A DNA stretch of 64,000 nt from Agrocybe praecox (lineage: Eukaryota; Basidiomycota; Agaricomycetes; Agaricales; Agrocybaceae), in the NCBI GenBank assembly GCA_964017145.1, contig OZ024842.1, forward strand, positions 310,001 through 374,000, written 5' to 3'. Of the stretch, positions 1-11,630 are shown piece by piece. The translations under genes were made by a program, and so were the position numbers. The notes beneath the pieces were generated by a model that was not told where the DNA came from, did no database searches, and worked only from the letters and a program-made list of their open reading frames with translations. Position 1 is the stretch's first letter, and every line of letters starts with the position of its first letter.

Positions 1-37
1 ATAAGCTTCAGGAAGTAATCCAAACATAGTCACATAC

Positions 38-510
38 AGTAGTGGATATGAACTGCATCGGGAAGTCAGGCTCAGGGGCTTTATTGATCTGAAGAACACA
101 ATATAAGTCTCCCATATTGAATAAAATTACATACGACTCACAGTAAGAGGTCCAACCATCTTGGAGCGGATGAAGTTGTTGCCGCCGTCCCTGCTGTTGG
201 AGATCGTAACACGAATATTCGCATTAAAGTCAAAGGGACCGAAGGACCAGTGCTGCCTATTGTTGACGATATCCGCGAGGTGGACACGAGTTCCCTGTCC
301 GCGGAATGTTGCAGAAGCAATGACGGCTCCTTGAGCGTTGAGGACCTCGAGCAAGACTCGCTGGTGGTACGCGGCATTCACGACCTAGTTCAAATGCATT
401 GAAATTAGTCAAGGGTTTCCCAATATTGTCGTTCAGCAATAAATACATACACCGGCAAAGAATCCTCTAAAGCCAGAGGTAAGTGGGAAGGTGACTGGGC
501 TGGTGGACAT
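38..510 (-). CDS. 139-residue-family protein, copy 1 (3' end outside window)
   Basis: Third member of a small protein family whose complete copies lie at 3565-4170 and 9831-10436. Exons are 451-510, 142-384 and 38-88; the last intron begins at 37 and the final exon (about 22 codons) lies beyond the left edge. The start reads MSTSPVTFPLTSGFRGFFAG, then a central segment with LLEVLNAQGAV and HWSFGPFDFNANIRVTISN, then INKAPEPDFPMQF. Introns sit where they do in the other copies. No signal peptide or membrane segment; the alternating hydrophobic pattern suggests a small beta-sandwich, which is inference. I do not recognise the family. A TATA box lies 61 bases upstream of the ATG. No frame break in the visible part. 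Confidence 0.8.
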
Positions 511-570
511 CGTATGCGTGTAGATTGTAGAATATGTAGAAGCTGATATTACCTCAAAATATGCGAGTCT

Positions 571-577
571 CTTTATA
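571..577 (-). promoter_or_regulatory. TATA box of copy 1
   Basis: Reads CTATAAAG on the minus strand, about 61 bases upstream of the ATG at 510. It matches the TATAAAA placed 69 bases upstream of the ATG in both plus-strand paralogues. Confidence 0.6.
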
Positions 578-578
578 G

Positions 579-1470
579 TTTTTTCATTACTAGTTCCTAG
601 CCTTATCCAGAAACATCACGATAGTCATCGGCTCTCTCGATGCTCAAAGAATTTCTGACAGCCTGAAAGGTTGTGGGCTAAAATAGAATTCGACAGTTGA
701 ACATACGGAGAAAAAGTATCCCGAGACGTGCTAACTCCGCAGCGTAGAAGACTTACATTGAGATCCATTTGGACTATTTTCATGCATTCCATAAAGATAT
801 GGTGAAATAATTGTCTCTAACAAGGGTCATCAATTTCTCCCTTCGGTTGCAGAACACCTTACACGACGTATTGTCCAAAATTTCGATCCATCAACTTGGT
901 TTGCAGGGAACTGAGACCCTTAACCCATACGATTTGCGGCAAAAGCCGATAGGTTTTGAACTAAATAATTTCTGATTCCTGCCATATATTAGGAGTGTTT
1001 ATGATAAATTCATTGTGAAATTGTGTTACAAAACGCTCGTTTATGATTTACTGCCTTATTCTGAACATGTTCTCTCTGTCGATTTTTAGCGTTCTATTTT
1101 TAGCATAACCCTGGGGCTTTAATAGCTTATAATCCATACCCTCGGCCGTTCACCGACAAGTATGGGTTGAGAGGGAGGAGCTCGTTCAGCTCACTAATCT
1201 GTTCCACAAGCTGTGCATGAATTATGTACAAGTAGCGTTGTGTGCCACGACAGCCACAGGAACTCCTTTTGGATCCAATAAACAATGGCAATATTTGGCC
1301 CCTCTGGCACCGTCCCTCATGTAAAAATCTCATTATATAAAAACATATCCGTCCATATTCAGATGTGCTTCCACGGTTAAATCTACGTATATGGTAAATA
1401 AGAAATACATGCCACGATAATTGGGCAAAAAAGCTCTTTTGATCTCTTGATGCGCTACTATTTTAAGTTG
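579..1470. other. Intergenic, no gene seen
   Basis: AT-rich sequence with only short scattered reading frames. I see no exon chain, RNA gene or transposon end. Confidence 0.5.
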
Positions 1471-1499
1471 ACCGTGGTCAATGATCCAAGATGTGGGAT

Positions 1500-3490
1500 C
1501 ACAGGCCTGCCTGTCGCCTAGCACTGGCCATAATTAAAAATGCCACGCACGTCGACACCACCCTGGTTTGTTTACATTCAGAACACCCGGTTTTTCTCAC
1601 TCTGCAAGGCACCATTGTATTGGCCGAATTGCGTGAAAGCGTTCAAATGATGTTGTCAATGTTCTGCAATTTGTCATTGTTTGAACTTGCGTACACTTGG
1701 AAATCGTGCAAACGAGCTGTTCCAATGCGCAGACAAGTGCACGCTCCCACCTTCTTGATGCGTATTATCGGATCGTTAGGCTTTGTATCTGTCTTATCAT
1801 TTCTCGTACGCTACGCTACAATTTTGCATCGAACACAGCGCAAACCATGCTTTTACTAGTATTCCAGCCGCCCACGCCCACGCCGCCATCTTTCTTCTCC
1901 GTTCTTCACCAGTAACCACATCATTTAGAGGTTTAGAACTCGGAGACGATTTCCCCCCGTCTCACCTCCTTCAATCGAGCTCAAAACGGTGGCAATCGTG
2001 TCAAGATGCAACTCTTACAACGCTCCTCAAGAGGTGCACGTCCAGCGTAGCTAAATTTAAGAGGCGTCTTCTGCATGTTCAGAGATAACCTAGAGACGCA
2101 ATCCTGTAATCATTATTAATGTCGCCTTAGATATCTACACTACCAAGCTGATGGTACAGAGCGTTGACGGTCTTGTCAAATGATCTCTTTGTTAACATAC
2201 AAAGAGACAAAACATATTCAAGTTGTTACACACAGCTGCGACTAAGCCTGTGTATCCGGCTTTGAGCCCGACGCGCGTAATTAGGAGTAAGCCGAGACTC
2301 TGGTTGTCGATGCCGATGTCTGTTGCCTCCGTTGTAAATGACGAGCTTAAGACGAGAATAAAAATAAGAGGCGCAAAAAGCTCCCTTAATAATTTGGCCC
2401 GACTTCGTTTCTTATCGGTGACTAGCAAACAATATCTATTTATGATATACCTTCCGGAACACAATGGCTCCTTCTTCCTCTTTTGATTAAGTTAACCAGG
2501 TACTTCAAACTGAGTGACTGATTGAACTGGAAGAATCTGCTGGCCTTTGGAAGAAGACAAGACGGAGATCTTTAGAACAGCTCAAATAGAAGACAAATGT
2601 ACTCACACATATATACAGTTTAATGGAGATTCCGTTGACGGTTTCAATGTTATCGTCGCGACTTGCGGCATATAATGGTGACAGTGTAGAGATTTAACAC
2701 TTGCACGTACCTATTTCTAGGCGAAACACCCATCGGGCTTTCCATAAATGGTATGATCGACAACTAGTTCTCAAGAAATAGCTATTCAAAATATGATACA
2801 CATTTTTCAATAAAAGATGCAATGGTGCGCGTTACAGAGCTTATGGGTGTAAGCATCGAGAGGTATTTGTAAGGGATATCGTACATTTAAACATAGCTTA
2901 ATGATCAACAACAATCCAGTATGGATTTTCTGATGAACTACCTTTGACTTATGTACAAGCATTTATTACAATGCAGATGTGTAGAAAAAGTGTCAAGCCA
3001 TCCGATGTATTTGAAATACGATGTGTACGAAGCTGTACAACCGGGGTGATTGAAGGAGCGGAATATGGTCCCAGTATCGTCCCAGTAATTCAGGGCCAAC
3101 AGGTAAAATTAGCGTGGGTAAAAATAGTACGTGAACTTATTTTATGATGCTATTCACCCACAGAAATATCTTATCTTTTAGTACGACTCTGAGATACTTG
3201 TTTCATCCTCTTTTTGCTGACATTGAATCATAGACTCGTGAAGTTCTACCTATTCATTTTTCTATCAGCCCATTATTACACTAGTCCAAATGGATCTTAA
3301 TTTTGGTTTTGTTGTATATTACGGATTTAGAACTCGGCGCTCTTTTTCACCGCACGTTCAACTGTCACGTTTTATTCCAGACCAGAAAAAAGCCATCAAG
3401 TGACTTTAGTCCCTTAAGGCAACTTGTAGGCACTGGTATTATTGACGAGCGGTACAAGGTAGAAAATCTAATCCTTCAAAGTTCAAGTCA
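1500..3490. other. Noncoding upstream part of duplicated unit 1
   Basis: Matches 8050-9755 of unit 2. The reading frames here (for example 1491-1859 and 2223-2486) are not preserved in the other copy, so I read this as noncoding or heavily decayed sequence. The last few hundred bases are the conserved promoter region of the 139-residue gene. Confidence 0.5.
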
Positions 3491-3495
3491 GGAAC

Positions 3496-3502
3496 TATAA
3501 AA
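3496..3502 (+). promoter_or_regulatory. TATA box of copy 2
   Basis: TATAAAA, 69 bases upstream of the ATG at 3565; same sequence and spacing as copy 3 at 9762. Confidence 0.65.
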
Positions 3503-3564
3503 GGTCTGCATATCGTAGGATATCATCAGCTACTAGTACCAAGTCTACAGTCCACACACATACA

Positions 3565-4170
3565 ATGTCTACCAGACCCGTTACCTTCCCACTTACTCCT
3601 GGCTTCAGAGGATTCTTTGCTGGTGTATGTCATCATCGCCGTAACACAACGTTGAGAACCATTGACTAATTTTAACGCATTTGAACTAGGTCATGAATTC
3701 CTCGGCCCACCAGCAAGTCTTGCTCGAAGTTCTCAACGCTCAAGGAGCCGTCGTTGCTTCTGCAACATTCCGCGGACAGGGAACTCGTGTTCACCTCGCA
3801 GATATCGTCAACCGCAGGCAGCACTGGTCCTTCGGTCCCTTCGACTTCAATGCAAACATTCGAGTTATGATCTCCAACAGCCCCAATGGAAGCACCTTCG
3901 CCACCTCCAAAATGGTCGGGCCTCTTACTGTAAGTTGAACGACAATCTCTTGACTTGTGCGTAACTCTGAGAATAACCCATCTTGCAGATTAACAAAGCT
4001 CCCGAGCCTGACTTCCCAATGGAGTTTATCTCCACCACCGTGCGTATCATCGTCGACGACGTTCAGATAGCTTCGTGACTCATTTTTTCTCTTTTGGGTA
4101 GATCGTCTCTGAAGACGGGCAGGATGCTGATCATGATGATGCCACTGTTACTGTCCTGCAATACAAGTGA
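3565..4170 (+). CDS. 139-residue protein of unknown function, copy 2
   Basis: Four exons: 3565-3624, 3690-3929, 3989-4039 and 4102-4170, all joined in phase 0, giving 139 residues. The first intron has a clear branch site (TTGACTAAT). The N-terminus is MSTRPVTFPLTPGFRGFFAG. The middle has LLEVLNAQGAVVASATFRGQ and FGPFDFNANIRVMISN. The C-terminus is acidic (SEDGQDADHDDA) and ends VTVLQYK. No signal peptide, cysteine pairs or membrane segment, so a soluble intracellular protein is likely. Short beta-strand-like segments resemble small fungal lectins in size and pattern, but no lectin signature is visible, so I assign no function. It is almost the same as copy 3 at 9831, including introns and flanks. 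Confidence 0.88.
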
Positions 4171-5320
4171 TGTCTAGTACACCCGTGATGCTTTACCGGC
4201 GTGAACTAAAATAACTTCTCGTAAAATACACAAATTATATCCCATGTTCACGATATGCCTCATAAATCTAAGTATCAGGCTGCCTTTATTTGTCCCAAGC
4301 TATGCAGCCGACAGTATGAACAACTTGCTAAGTTCCTTTCCTAATTTAATATGCTCTAATTCCTCCGCCCCGTTTGCATCGCCCGAAAGTCCTTTAACGC
4401 AAGTATACACCATTTGACTAAGCTATCAGAGTATTTATTATACGAGATCCATTTTAAATCTATATAGAGATTACCTATGAGTGGGAACCGGGACAGACCA
4501 CAGAAAAGCCAGAACGATGGATCACAGACTAGAAAGCTGTGGGTTAATAATGTCAGGAGAATATGAACGCCGGGTAGGAAAAGAACTTAGAAATGACACA
4601 TTGAGTATCCGAAAGTCGTTCCGCGGTTCCGCCCATTGGCGAGTGTCAAGAAACTCTGTAGGGTGAAAGACGTCATAAAAGGTACAGAAAATAAGAAAGA
4701 GCAGGGGAAAAGCGGGGGAACTCACAAAAGTCAAGGGCGTCTTTTTAAATACAAAAAGGAACAGTAAATGTCTTACCTGCTCAAGAACAAAGGCGGAGAG
4801 TTTTGCAAGTTAATTAATAGGTCCTTGGCACGCCCGTCCATTCCCCACATGGCGTAGTCAATAGAAAGAGGTTTTGTAGAGGGAAGAATGTTTCCATGTT
4901 GCGTGTTGTTACAGGGTACGCAAGCGTTGGGATTCCCAAGAATCGATGAGCAAGAGTTCATTTGAAGAACGTTCTGTGGGGTGTTCGCCCTCTGCAAGGA
5001 AAATAGTAATGACATTAAGCCAAATCGGTGAACGTGCGCTCCAAAAACAACCATAAATCCCACTCAACGTCATCTGCATCGCCTACACTCCTCGAGAGTT
5101 ATTGTGTAAACCCGGCACCACAGCTGTTTGGTTTCATCACAGGCACAATACATCCTCGATCAGTGCTGCAATCTATTTCAATTGTGGTTATTGCCATCAT
5201 CAGGTTCATTCGTAGTACGAGTTTTATTTTATTTTTTATTTCTCACTTTTCTGTCCTGCCAGCGGCCGTTTTTCATTTCTGCAGAACTTTCAATAAACAA
5301 AAACGCGTCGCGCTAGTTAG
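4171..5320. other. Intergenic, duplicated 3' flank
   Basis: 4171-4795 is nearly identical to 10437-11060, beyond the gene itself. The minus-strand frame at 4522-4734 (and its equal at 10788-11021) is conserved only because the DNA is. 4800-5000 matches 11514-11640 more weakly. No gene seen. Confidence 0.5.
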
Positions 5321-5324
5321 AGTC

Positions 5325-5700
5325 ATCGCGTCATGTGAGGTAGGCGTGTTTATCACTGTTTACTCTACTGCACTCTGATTCCGAATCTGACTTCGGCATG
5401 TGTTTTATTCTTCCGCACCACTACCAATACGTTGGGCGCCGATCAACCGTGCAACGTTCAACGTCCTCATTTTGTGACTGAGACTTTGGCTACATTCATC
5501 CACTCTTGTTCCCCGAGTCCTTGCACCAGGATTGTTTAGTTACTTTGTGTGGACACGCTGCGCCTGGTGTGTGTCATAAGCGGTATGTTCCCCCCACTTT
5601 ATTGTGCGGAACTTTTGTTGGTGGTGTAGATGGAGGCACTTTGGGACGAGACGGTATCTCAAATTGGCGCTTGTTAACTGGACTACGCAGTAATCGTCGA
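5325..5700 (+). repeat. Dispersed repeat R, copy R1
   Basis: Shares GCGTCATGTGAGGTAGGCGT and the GGCGCCGATCAA-CGTGCAACGTTC core with copy R2 (11641 onward). Other copies lie near 15130, 20430, 28590, 32820, 34560 and 41360. Noncoding; ends not defined. Confidence 0.6.
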
Positions 5701-6396
5701 TGACGAAAGGTCAGACGGTTCTACTCCCATCCAAACACAGACGCACCAGTTGTCCAGCCGCTTCTGGTTCCAGCGTTTCTGGTCCTGCTGCTCCTGCCAG
5801 CACGGCCTCTAGTGCCAACATCACGAACGACAGGCCTGTGGACCAGCACAGCGCCATCTACCTCCTTAGCACCACTCGCACTCGCATCCCCAGCCCAGCA
5901 GCAGCAGCAGCAATACCTCTCCTTGCCCCTTTCACTTTCCCTGCCGCCGCTTCCTCTTCCATCGCGCGGCGTTGTGAAAGAGAAGATGCACGATCACCCC
6001 GAGCGCCCGTCTCCTCTCACCTCCTCTTGGGCCTGGCGCGGCGGGTCTGCAGGAGTCCCTTGCCCACGTCGAGGATGCCCATATGGCGTTTCGCGAGGCC
6101 ATCGGCTATAACTGGGTAGATGTGACTTTGGCCGAAGACGCTTTGGGGTGTGGTCTTTCTCTGTCCTTTGTTGTTATTCTCACGGCCGAGTCAGGAAGAA
6201 GAACGCGCGTAGCAGGAACGGGAGGCGTTCGAGGAAGCACAAGCACTCGAGGATGGAGTGAATGCGCATAGGTGTAACTTGGATACGCGGCTTATCAATA
6301 CGACGAAGGAATCCATATATATAAGTAAGCAATATTCCTTTCTTCCTTCTTTTGGTATAGACCTCAATTGTGTTTCTTTTCTTGTAGCACGTGTTT

Positions 6397-7144
6397 GCTC
6401 GTCGGCCAGGCATGCCGCAGGTAAGCTATTCATCACTCGTTTCTCTCACGGGTATCAATAAATACCGACTCACCATTGAGGTTGGAAGATCCCGAGACCA
6501 AACTCGGGCCTATATTCAAACGGAAAAAAGCTGAAGAATGGTGTATGTATCTTTTCTTAAAATCACTAATACATCCTTGTAACCACTGTTTATTCACTTG
6601 ACAGTCTTCTACCAGGAACAAGTCGTCCGCCAGGCAAACATCCTCATACACAAGCTGGATTCGCCCCAGGGTGTCAAGCTGACTCGAAAGCGTGGACGCG
6701 TGAACTGGCTTATTAACCAGCTTGTTATGTACGTCTTCTTCCATATTCCCCCTTGGTTCTGCTGTTCCTTCTCTTGCTTTTTTCTCCTCTGGCTGCTTGC
6801 TCTTTGTTTGCTTCAGTTTCTCTTTTGTGCGTGAATCAATATGATACTGACATCATTTTTCCGCAGTTGCTTGCCATTGTGGACGCACGATTCGACATTA
6901 GACGACGTGCTAAAGTTGGCAAAGAGCATCACAGTGTCTGTTGATGTGCTCAAAACCTTGTTCCCATATCCTGGTTTGTTATCCTTCGTCGTTCAAGCCG
7001 AAACATGCTTATGTTCTATTTACAGACGCCCAACAACGGACCGACTCCTTCCACCGACTGATCCTGACTCAAGCGTGCCGCTCGCGATGTATAGAAACGC
7101 CTCTCCGGTCTACGTACACCGTACCGGCTTTTATGCGTGCTTGA
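6397..7144 (+). CDS. Multi-exon gene of unrecognised family, unit 1 paralogue (5' part unresolved)
   Basis: Spliced coding segments read in one frame: an exon ending near 6420, then 6481-6542, 6605-6728, 6867-6973 and 7026-7144. Key segments are LEDPETKLGPIFKRKKAEEW, VNWLINQLV, CLPLWTHDSTLDDVLKLAKS and DVLKTLFPYP, followed by QQRTDSFHRLILTQ. The same splice positions and the LVNQL / ALWTHDPTSEDAL / DVLNTLLP segments recur at 13921-14538. Preservation of splice phases in both units suggests a real gene family, possibly partly decayed. I could not find a convincing start codon, and the upstream 6387-6420 exon is uncertain. No signal peptide or recognisable domain. Confidence 0.45.
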
Positions 7145-7810
7145 TCTCATCGACCTGCCTATCCGGCAGACTGTTTTTTGTCGTTCTTTTTTTCATTCCA
7201 TTCATTTTGTGTAACATTCGGCCACTCCGACGCACATATTTACATACATGGCCAACTAGCCACCTATCCACCTACAAATCGCCGAACAGTCCACCCGCAG
7301 GCGGACAGTTTCGCGCCGATCCGATCCTATCTATACCACAGTTCTATTCCTTACATCGTCTTTCTTCTTCTTTCTAATGTCGGCGGCGTGCTCTTTATAT
7401 ATCTATCTTCCTGTTTGTTTATTATCTGTTCATCCGCGTACCTTGTCAGTCTACCTATCCACTCAACTCAGAATCAAATTGACAGCCCCATTTGACATAT
7501 GGTATAACTCACACTGTCCTGGAGCAGAACCCGACGTGGAACGCGTAATGTCTGGGCATTATGGGACACGGGAGGTCGAACGCCAAAAGAAAGCCGAAAG
7601 GCGAGCCCCAACGTAGGTTTCGAGCATATCAGCTGCTATATGATAAATCCAGGTTTTTGATGCTTACCTCCCTTTTATCACATCAGGGTTAGACGTCGAC
7701 CTACGCCGGTCCCTTGTTACCTTTAAAAAAAATTTGAATTGCTCTTAAATAAAACAATACGCATCCTGGGTCCTTGAAAGAACAGGACGCGTTCACGATG
7801 CCACGACAAT
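7145..7810. other. Intergenic tail of unit 1
   Basis: Matches 14539-15100 in part, including the AGGTTTTTGATGCTTACCTC stretch. Frames at 7178-7495 and 7377-7616 are not supported by the other copy. Confidence 0.45.
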
Positions 7811-7856
7811 TGAGCAGTAAATTGAAAATGATCAATGATGCAAGATGTCGGGTCAC

Positions 7857-8050
7857 GGTGGAGCAGTCCAGGATGCAGCTGGAAGGCGTAGCTGGGCTCG
7901 GAAGCGCGTCGAGCAGCCTCGCACGATGGCGGTAATAGTGGGCAAAGGATGATTGTGATTCGGCTATGGACGTGTCGCTGTCATACAGGCAATGGATGTA
8001 ATCTAATCTAGACTACGGATCGGGCAGTCGGTCAGACTGCACTGCCACAA
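7857..8050 (+). repeat. Short interspersed repeat core, copy c1
   Basis: Begins GGAGCAGTCCAGGATGCAGC and contains GCGCGTCGAGCAGCCTCGCA. Near-identical stretches occur at about 12768-12925 (plus) and 20700-20840 (minus); weaker ones at about 19482 and 32310-32400. Here it forms an insertion relative to unit 1, so it behaves as a mobile or separately copied module. I see no transposase. Confidence 0.5.
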
Positions 8051-9755
8051 CAGGCCTGCCTATCGCCTAGCACTGGCCATAATTAAAATTGCTACGCACA
8101 TCATCATGCGGCATGCCTCCTGGATTATTTGAACGTTCTCACGCAACTTGGCCAATAACATGGTTCGGTACAGAATGAGAAACACAGCGTGTTTTAAATT
8201 TAAATGATCTTGTCAATGCTCGGCAATCTCTCGAACTTGGAAATCGTACAAACACGCTGTTCTAACGCGCACCCACCAGTGCGCGTTCCCACGTTCTTGA
8301 TATAATCATCGGTTGTTTGATGAGGCTATAATAACCACTACTTTATTGGTATTGAAAAAAAGTGACGGTGCAGTCGTCATGAGAGGCGTCTTCTGCGTCC
8401 TCAGAGATGACCTACAAAGGAATGTTGAATATTAAGTTCTGAAAAAGGATCCTTTACGCTCACGACAGATTGATGGAACATCTTTGGAATGTCGGGTTCT
8501 GGAAGCTTTGTGATCTGATAGGACGAGGATAAAGATAAGGAAATACGAGATTGAAGATAGCCTAGGCAGAAAATCTGCCTTATAATTCGGTCCGATTTCG
8601 CTTCTTATCAGTGACTAGCAAACAATATCTGTTTAGGATTTACTTTCCGGAACCCAATGGCCCCTTCTTCCGCTTGTGATTAAGGTCACTAGGTACTTCA
8701 GACTGAGTGAAAATCCGACTGATTGAACTGGAAGAATCTGCTGGTCTTTGGCAGAAGCCAAGACGGAAATCTCTAGAACAGCTTGAATGGAAGAGAAATG
8801 TACTCACACATATATATGATTTGACTGACATCTCGTTGACGGTTTGAATGTTCTCGTCGCGATTTGCCGAGTATATCAGTGATGAGAAGACTTAACACTT
8901 GTACATGACGCCGCTGCCCATAGCCACTGTCTGTAGTACAATATCCATCCATCAATATGTCTTGTATTTTAATACCTATTTCTCGGCGAAATACCCATTG
9001 CGCTTCCCATAAATGGTATGGTCGACAACTAGTTCTCAAAAAATAACTATTCAAAATATGATATACATTTCTCAATGAGCAATGCAATGGTGCGCGGTAA
9101 AGAGTTTATGGGAGTTCAAATGCAGGAGTATTTGTAATGGATATCGTACATACAAACATAGCTTGATGATCAACAAAAAATCTAGCGTGCATTTTCTGAT
9201 GGACTATGGTCTACCTTTGACTTCGAAGCATTTATTACGATGCGGATGTGTAGAAAAAGTGTCAAGCCATCCGATGTATTTGGAATACGATGTGTACAAA
9301 GCTGTGTAACCGGGGTGGTTGAAGGAGCGGAATATGGTCCGAGTATCGTCCCAGTAATTCAGGGCCAACGGGTAAAATTAGCGTCGGTAAAAATAGTACG
9401 TTAACTTATTTTATCATGTTATTCACCACCGAAACACCTTATCTTTTATGACTTTGAAATGCTTGTTTAATCCGGTTTTGCCAGCATTGAATGGCAGACT
9501 CGTGAAGTTCTACCTATTTGTCTGACCATCAGCCTATTATTACAGAATTCCAAATGGATCTTAATTTGGTCTTCTTCTACGCTACGGATTTAGCATTCGG
9601 CGCTCTTTCTTACCGCATATTCAACTGTCATGTTTTATTCTAGCCCACAAAAAAGCTGTCAAGTGATTTTCGTGCCTTATGGGTACTTGAAGTGATCGGT
9701 ATTACTCTAGACAATGGGTACAAGGTAGAAAATTTAATGGTTTAAAATTCAAGTC
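8050..9755. other. Noncoding upstream part of duplicated unit 2
   Basis: Counterpart of 1500-3490; about 300 bp shorter. No supported gene. Confidence 0.5.
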
Positions 9756-9761
9756 AGAAAC

Positions 9762-9768
9762 TATAAAA
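9762..9768 (+). promoter_or_regulatory. TATA box of copy 3
   Basis: TATAAAA, 69 bases upstream of the ATG at 9831, as in copy 2. Confidence 0.65.
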
Positions 9769-9830
9769 GGCCTGCATATCTTAGGATATTATCAGCTACT
9801 AGTACCCAGTCTACAATCTACACAGTTACA

Positions 9831-10436
9831 ATGTCTACCAGACCTGTTACCTTCCCACTTACTCCTGGCTATAGAGGGTTCTTTGCTGGTGTATGTAATC
9901 ATCGTTGCATCACAACGTTGGGAATCATTGACTAATTTTGACGCATTTGAACTAGGTCGTGAATTCCGGCCCCCAGCAAGTCTTGCTCGAGGTTCTCAAC
10001 GCTCAAGGAGGCGTTCTTACTTCTGCAACATTCCGTGGCAAAGGAATGCGTGTCCACCTATCAGATATTATCAACAGCAGGCAGCATATGTCCTTCGGTC
10101 CCTTCGACTTCAATGCGAACATTCGAGTCACGATCTCCAACAGCAACGACGGCGGCAACAACTACGTCACCTCCAAAATGGTCGGACCTCTTACTGTAAG
10201 TCGAACGACAATCTCTTGACTTGTGCGTAACTCTGAGAATAACCCATCTTGCAGATTAACAAAGCTCCCGAGCCTGACTTCCCAATGGAGGTTATCTCCA
10301 CCACCGTGCGTATCATCGTCGATGACGTTCAGACAGCTTCCTGACTCATTGTTTCTCTTTTGTGTAGATCGTCTCTGAAGACGGGGGAGATGTTGATCAT
10401 GATGATGCCACTGTTACTATCCTCCAATACAAGTGA
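9831..10436 (+). CDS. 139-residue protein of unknown function, copy 3
   Basis: Exons 9831-9890, 9956-10195, 10255-10305 and 10368-10436, all phase 0, 139 residues. It differs from copy 2 at scattered positions: GYRGFF for GFRGFF, VVNSGPQQ for VMNSSAHQQ (one residue shorter), and SNDGGNNYVTSK for SPNGSTFATSK (one residue longer). The changes fall mainly in loops between hydrophobic segments, while the core SFGPFDFNANIRV is kept. The frame is intact and all splice sites are canonical, so the gene is probably functional. It sits in tandem unit 2 with the same promoter spacing as copy 2. Family not recognised. Confidence 0.88.
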
Positions 10437-11630
10437 TTTCTAGTACACCCGCGATGCTTTACCGACGTGAACTAAAATAACTTCTCGTAAAATACACAAA
10501 ATATATCCCATGTTCACGATATGCCTCATAAATCTAAGTATCAGGCTGCCTTTATTTGTCCCAAGCTATGCAGCCGACAGTATGAACAACTTGCTAAGTT
10601 CCTTTCCTAATTTAATATGCTCTAATTCCTCCGCCCCGTTTGCATCGCCCGAAAGTCCTTTAACGCAAGTATACACCATTTGACTAAGCTATCAGAGTAT
10701 TTATTATACGAGATCCATTGTAAATCTATCTAGAGATTACCTATGAGTGGGAACCGGGACGGACCACAGAGAGGCCAGAACGATGGATCACAGACTAGAA
10801 ATCTGTGAGTTAATAATGTGAGAAGGATATGAACACCGGGTAGGAAAAGAACTTAGAAATGACACATTAAGTATCCGAAAGTCGTTCCGCGGTTCCGCCC
10901 ATTGGCGAGTGTCAAGAAACTCTGTAGGGTGAAAGACGTCATAAAAGGTGCAGAAAATAAGAAAGAGCGGGGGAAAAGCGGGGGAACTCATAAAAGTCAA
11001 GGGCCTCTTTTTATAATACAAAAAGAAACAGTAAATGTCTTACCTGCTCAAGAACAAAAGAAGAATGCATGGAAAGACGCTTGAGGTTTGAGAAATTTAA
11101 ATCTAGTAAAACGTTCATCGTAAAATCACGCCCTCTCATCGCGTCATTATCGTCGTCATAGTCATTTAAAAGCATAGTAAATCATGCCACCCCAAGTAGC
11201 AGTACCGAGAAACCTTCCATAATATCTCTATACACTGACATGGCATCACTCTGCCGACTGGCACCTGGAGGCCTAGGAATCTCTATCCCGTTAGTAGTAG
11301 GAGTTCCTTCACTCTGGCCATGCAGTGTGCAGCGACGCCGTCGACGAAGATGAAGAAGTGGTAGCCCCCTGTGATAAAATCGGAGGTGCATCGTCAGCAA
11401 GGAACGTGCAGATGTACCTGGTTTCCCAGTATGTTTAGTCAAAGTTAGAGTTTAACTACTTGTAACGGTGACTTGATTAGAATCAATTCAGAACGGCGTA
11501 CGCAGTCCCCTGTAGGAGTTTTGCATGTTAATTGATAAATACTTGGTACGTCTGCCCAGACCCCGAATAGCGTATTCAATGGAACGAGGTTACACCAAAC
11601 ATAATTCCCAGTCAATGCCATCTGCATCGC
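10437..11630. other. Intergenic
   Basis: 10437-11060 repeats 4171-4795 almost base for base. 11060-11514 has no counterpart in unit 1 and shows no gene. Confidence 0.5.

Larger units (their letters stand above)
1472..7800 (+). repeat. Tandem segmental duplication, unit 1
   Basis: Unit 1 of a tandem duplication repeated at about 7811-15100. Order is the same in both units: a block opening with GCCTGCC-TCGCCTAGCACTGG (1505 here, 8055 there), the 139-residue gene, a near-identical 3' flank (4171-4795 and 10437-11060), an R repeat, a multi-exon gene of unknown family, and a tail with AGGTTTTTGATGCTTACCTC (7652 here, 14951 there). Similarity is highest around the 139-residue gene and its 3' flank and lower elsewhere. 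Unit 2 has insertions of about 180 bp (7857-8045) and about 470 bp (11060-11514) relative to unit 1. Confidence 0.75.

Noticed and set aside
1491..1859. 122-residue plus-strand frame
   Set aside because: The homologous stretch in tandem unit 2 (about 8045-8340) does not keep the frame.
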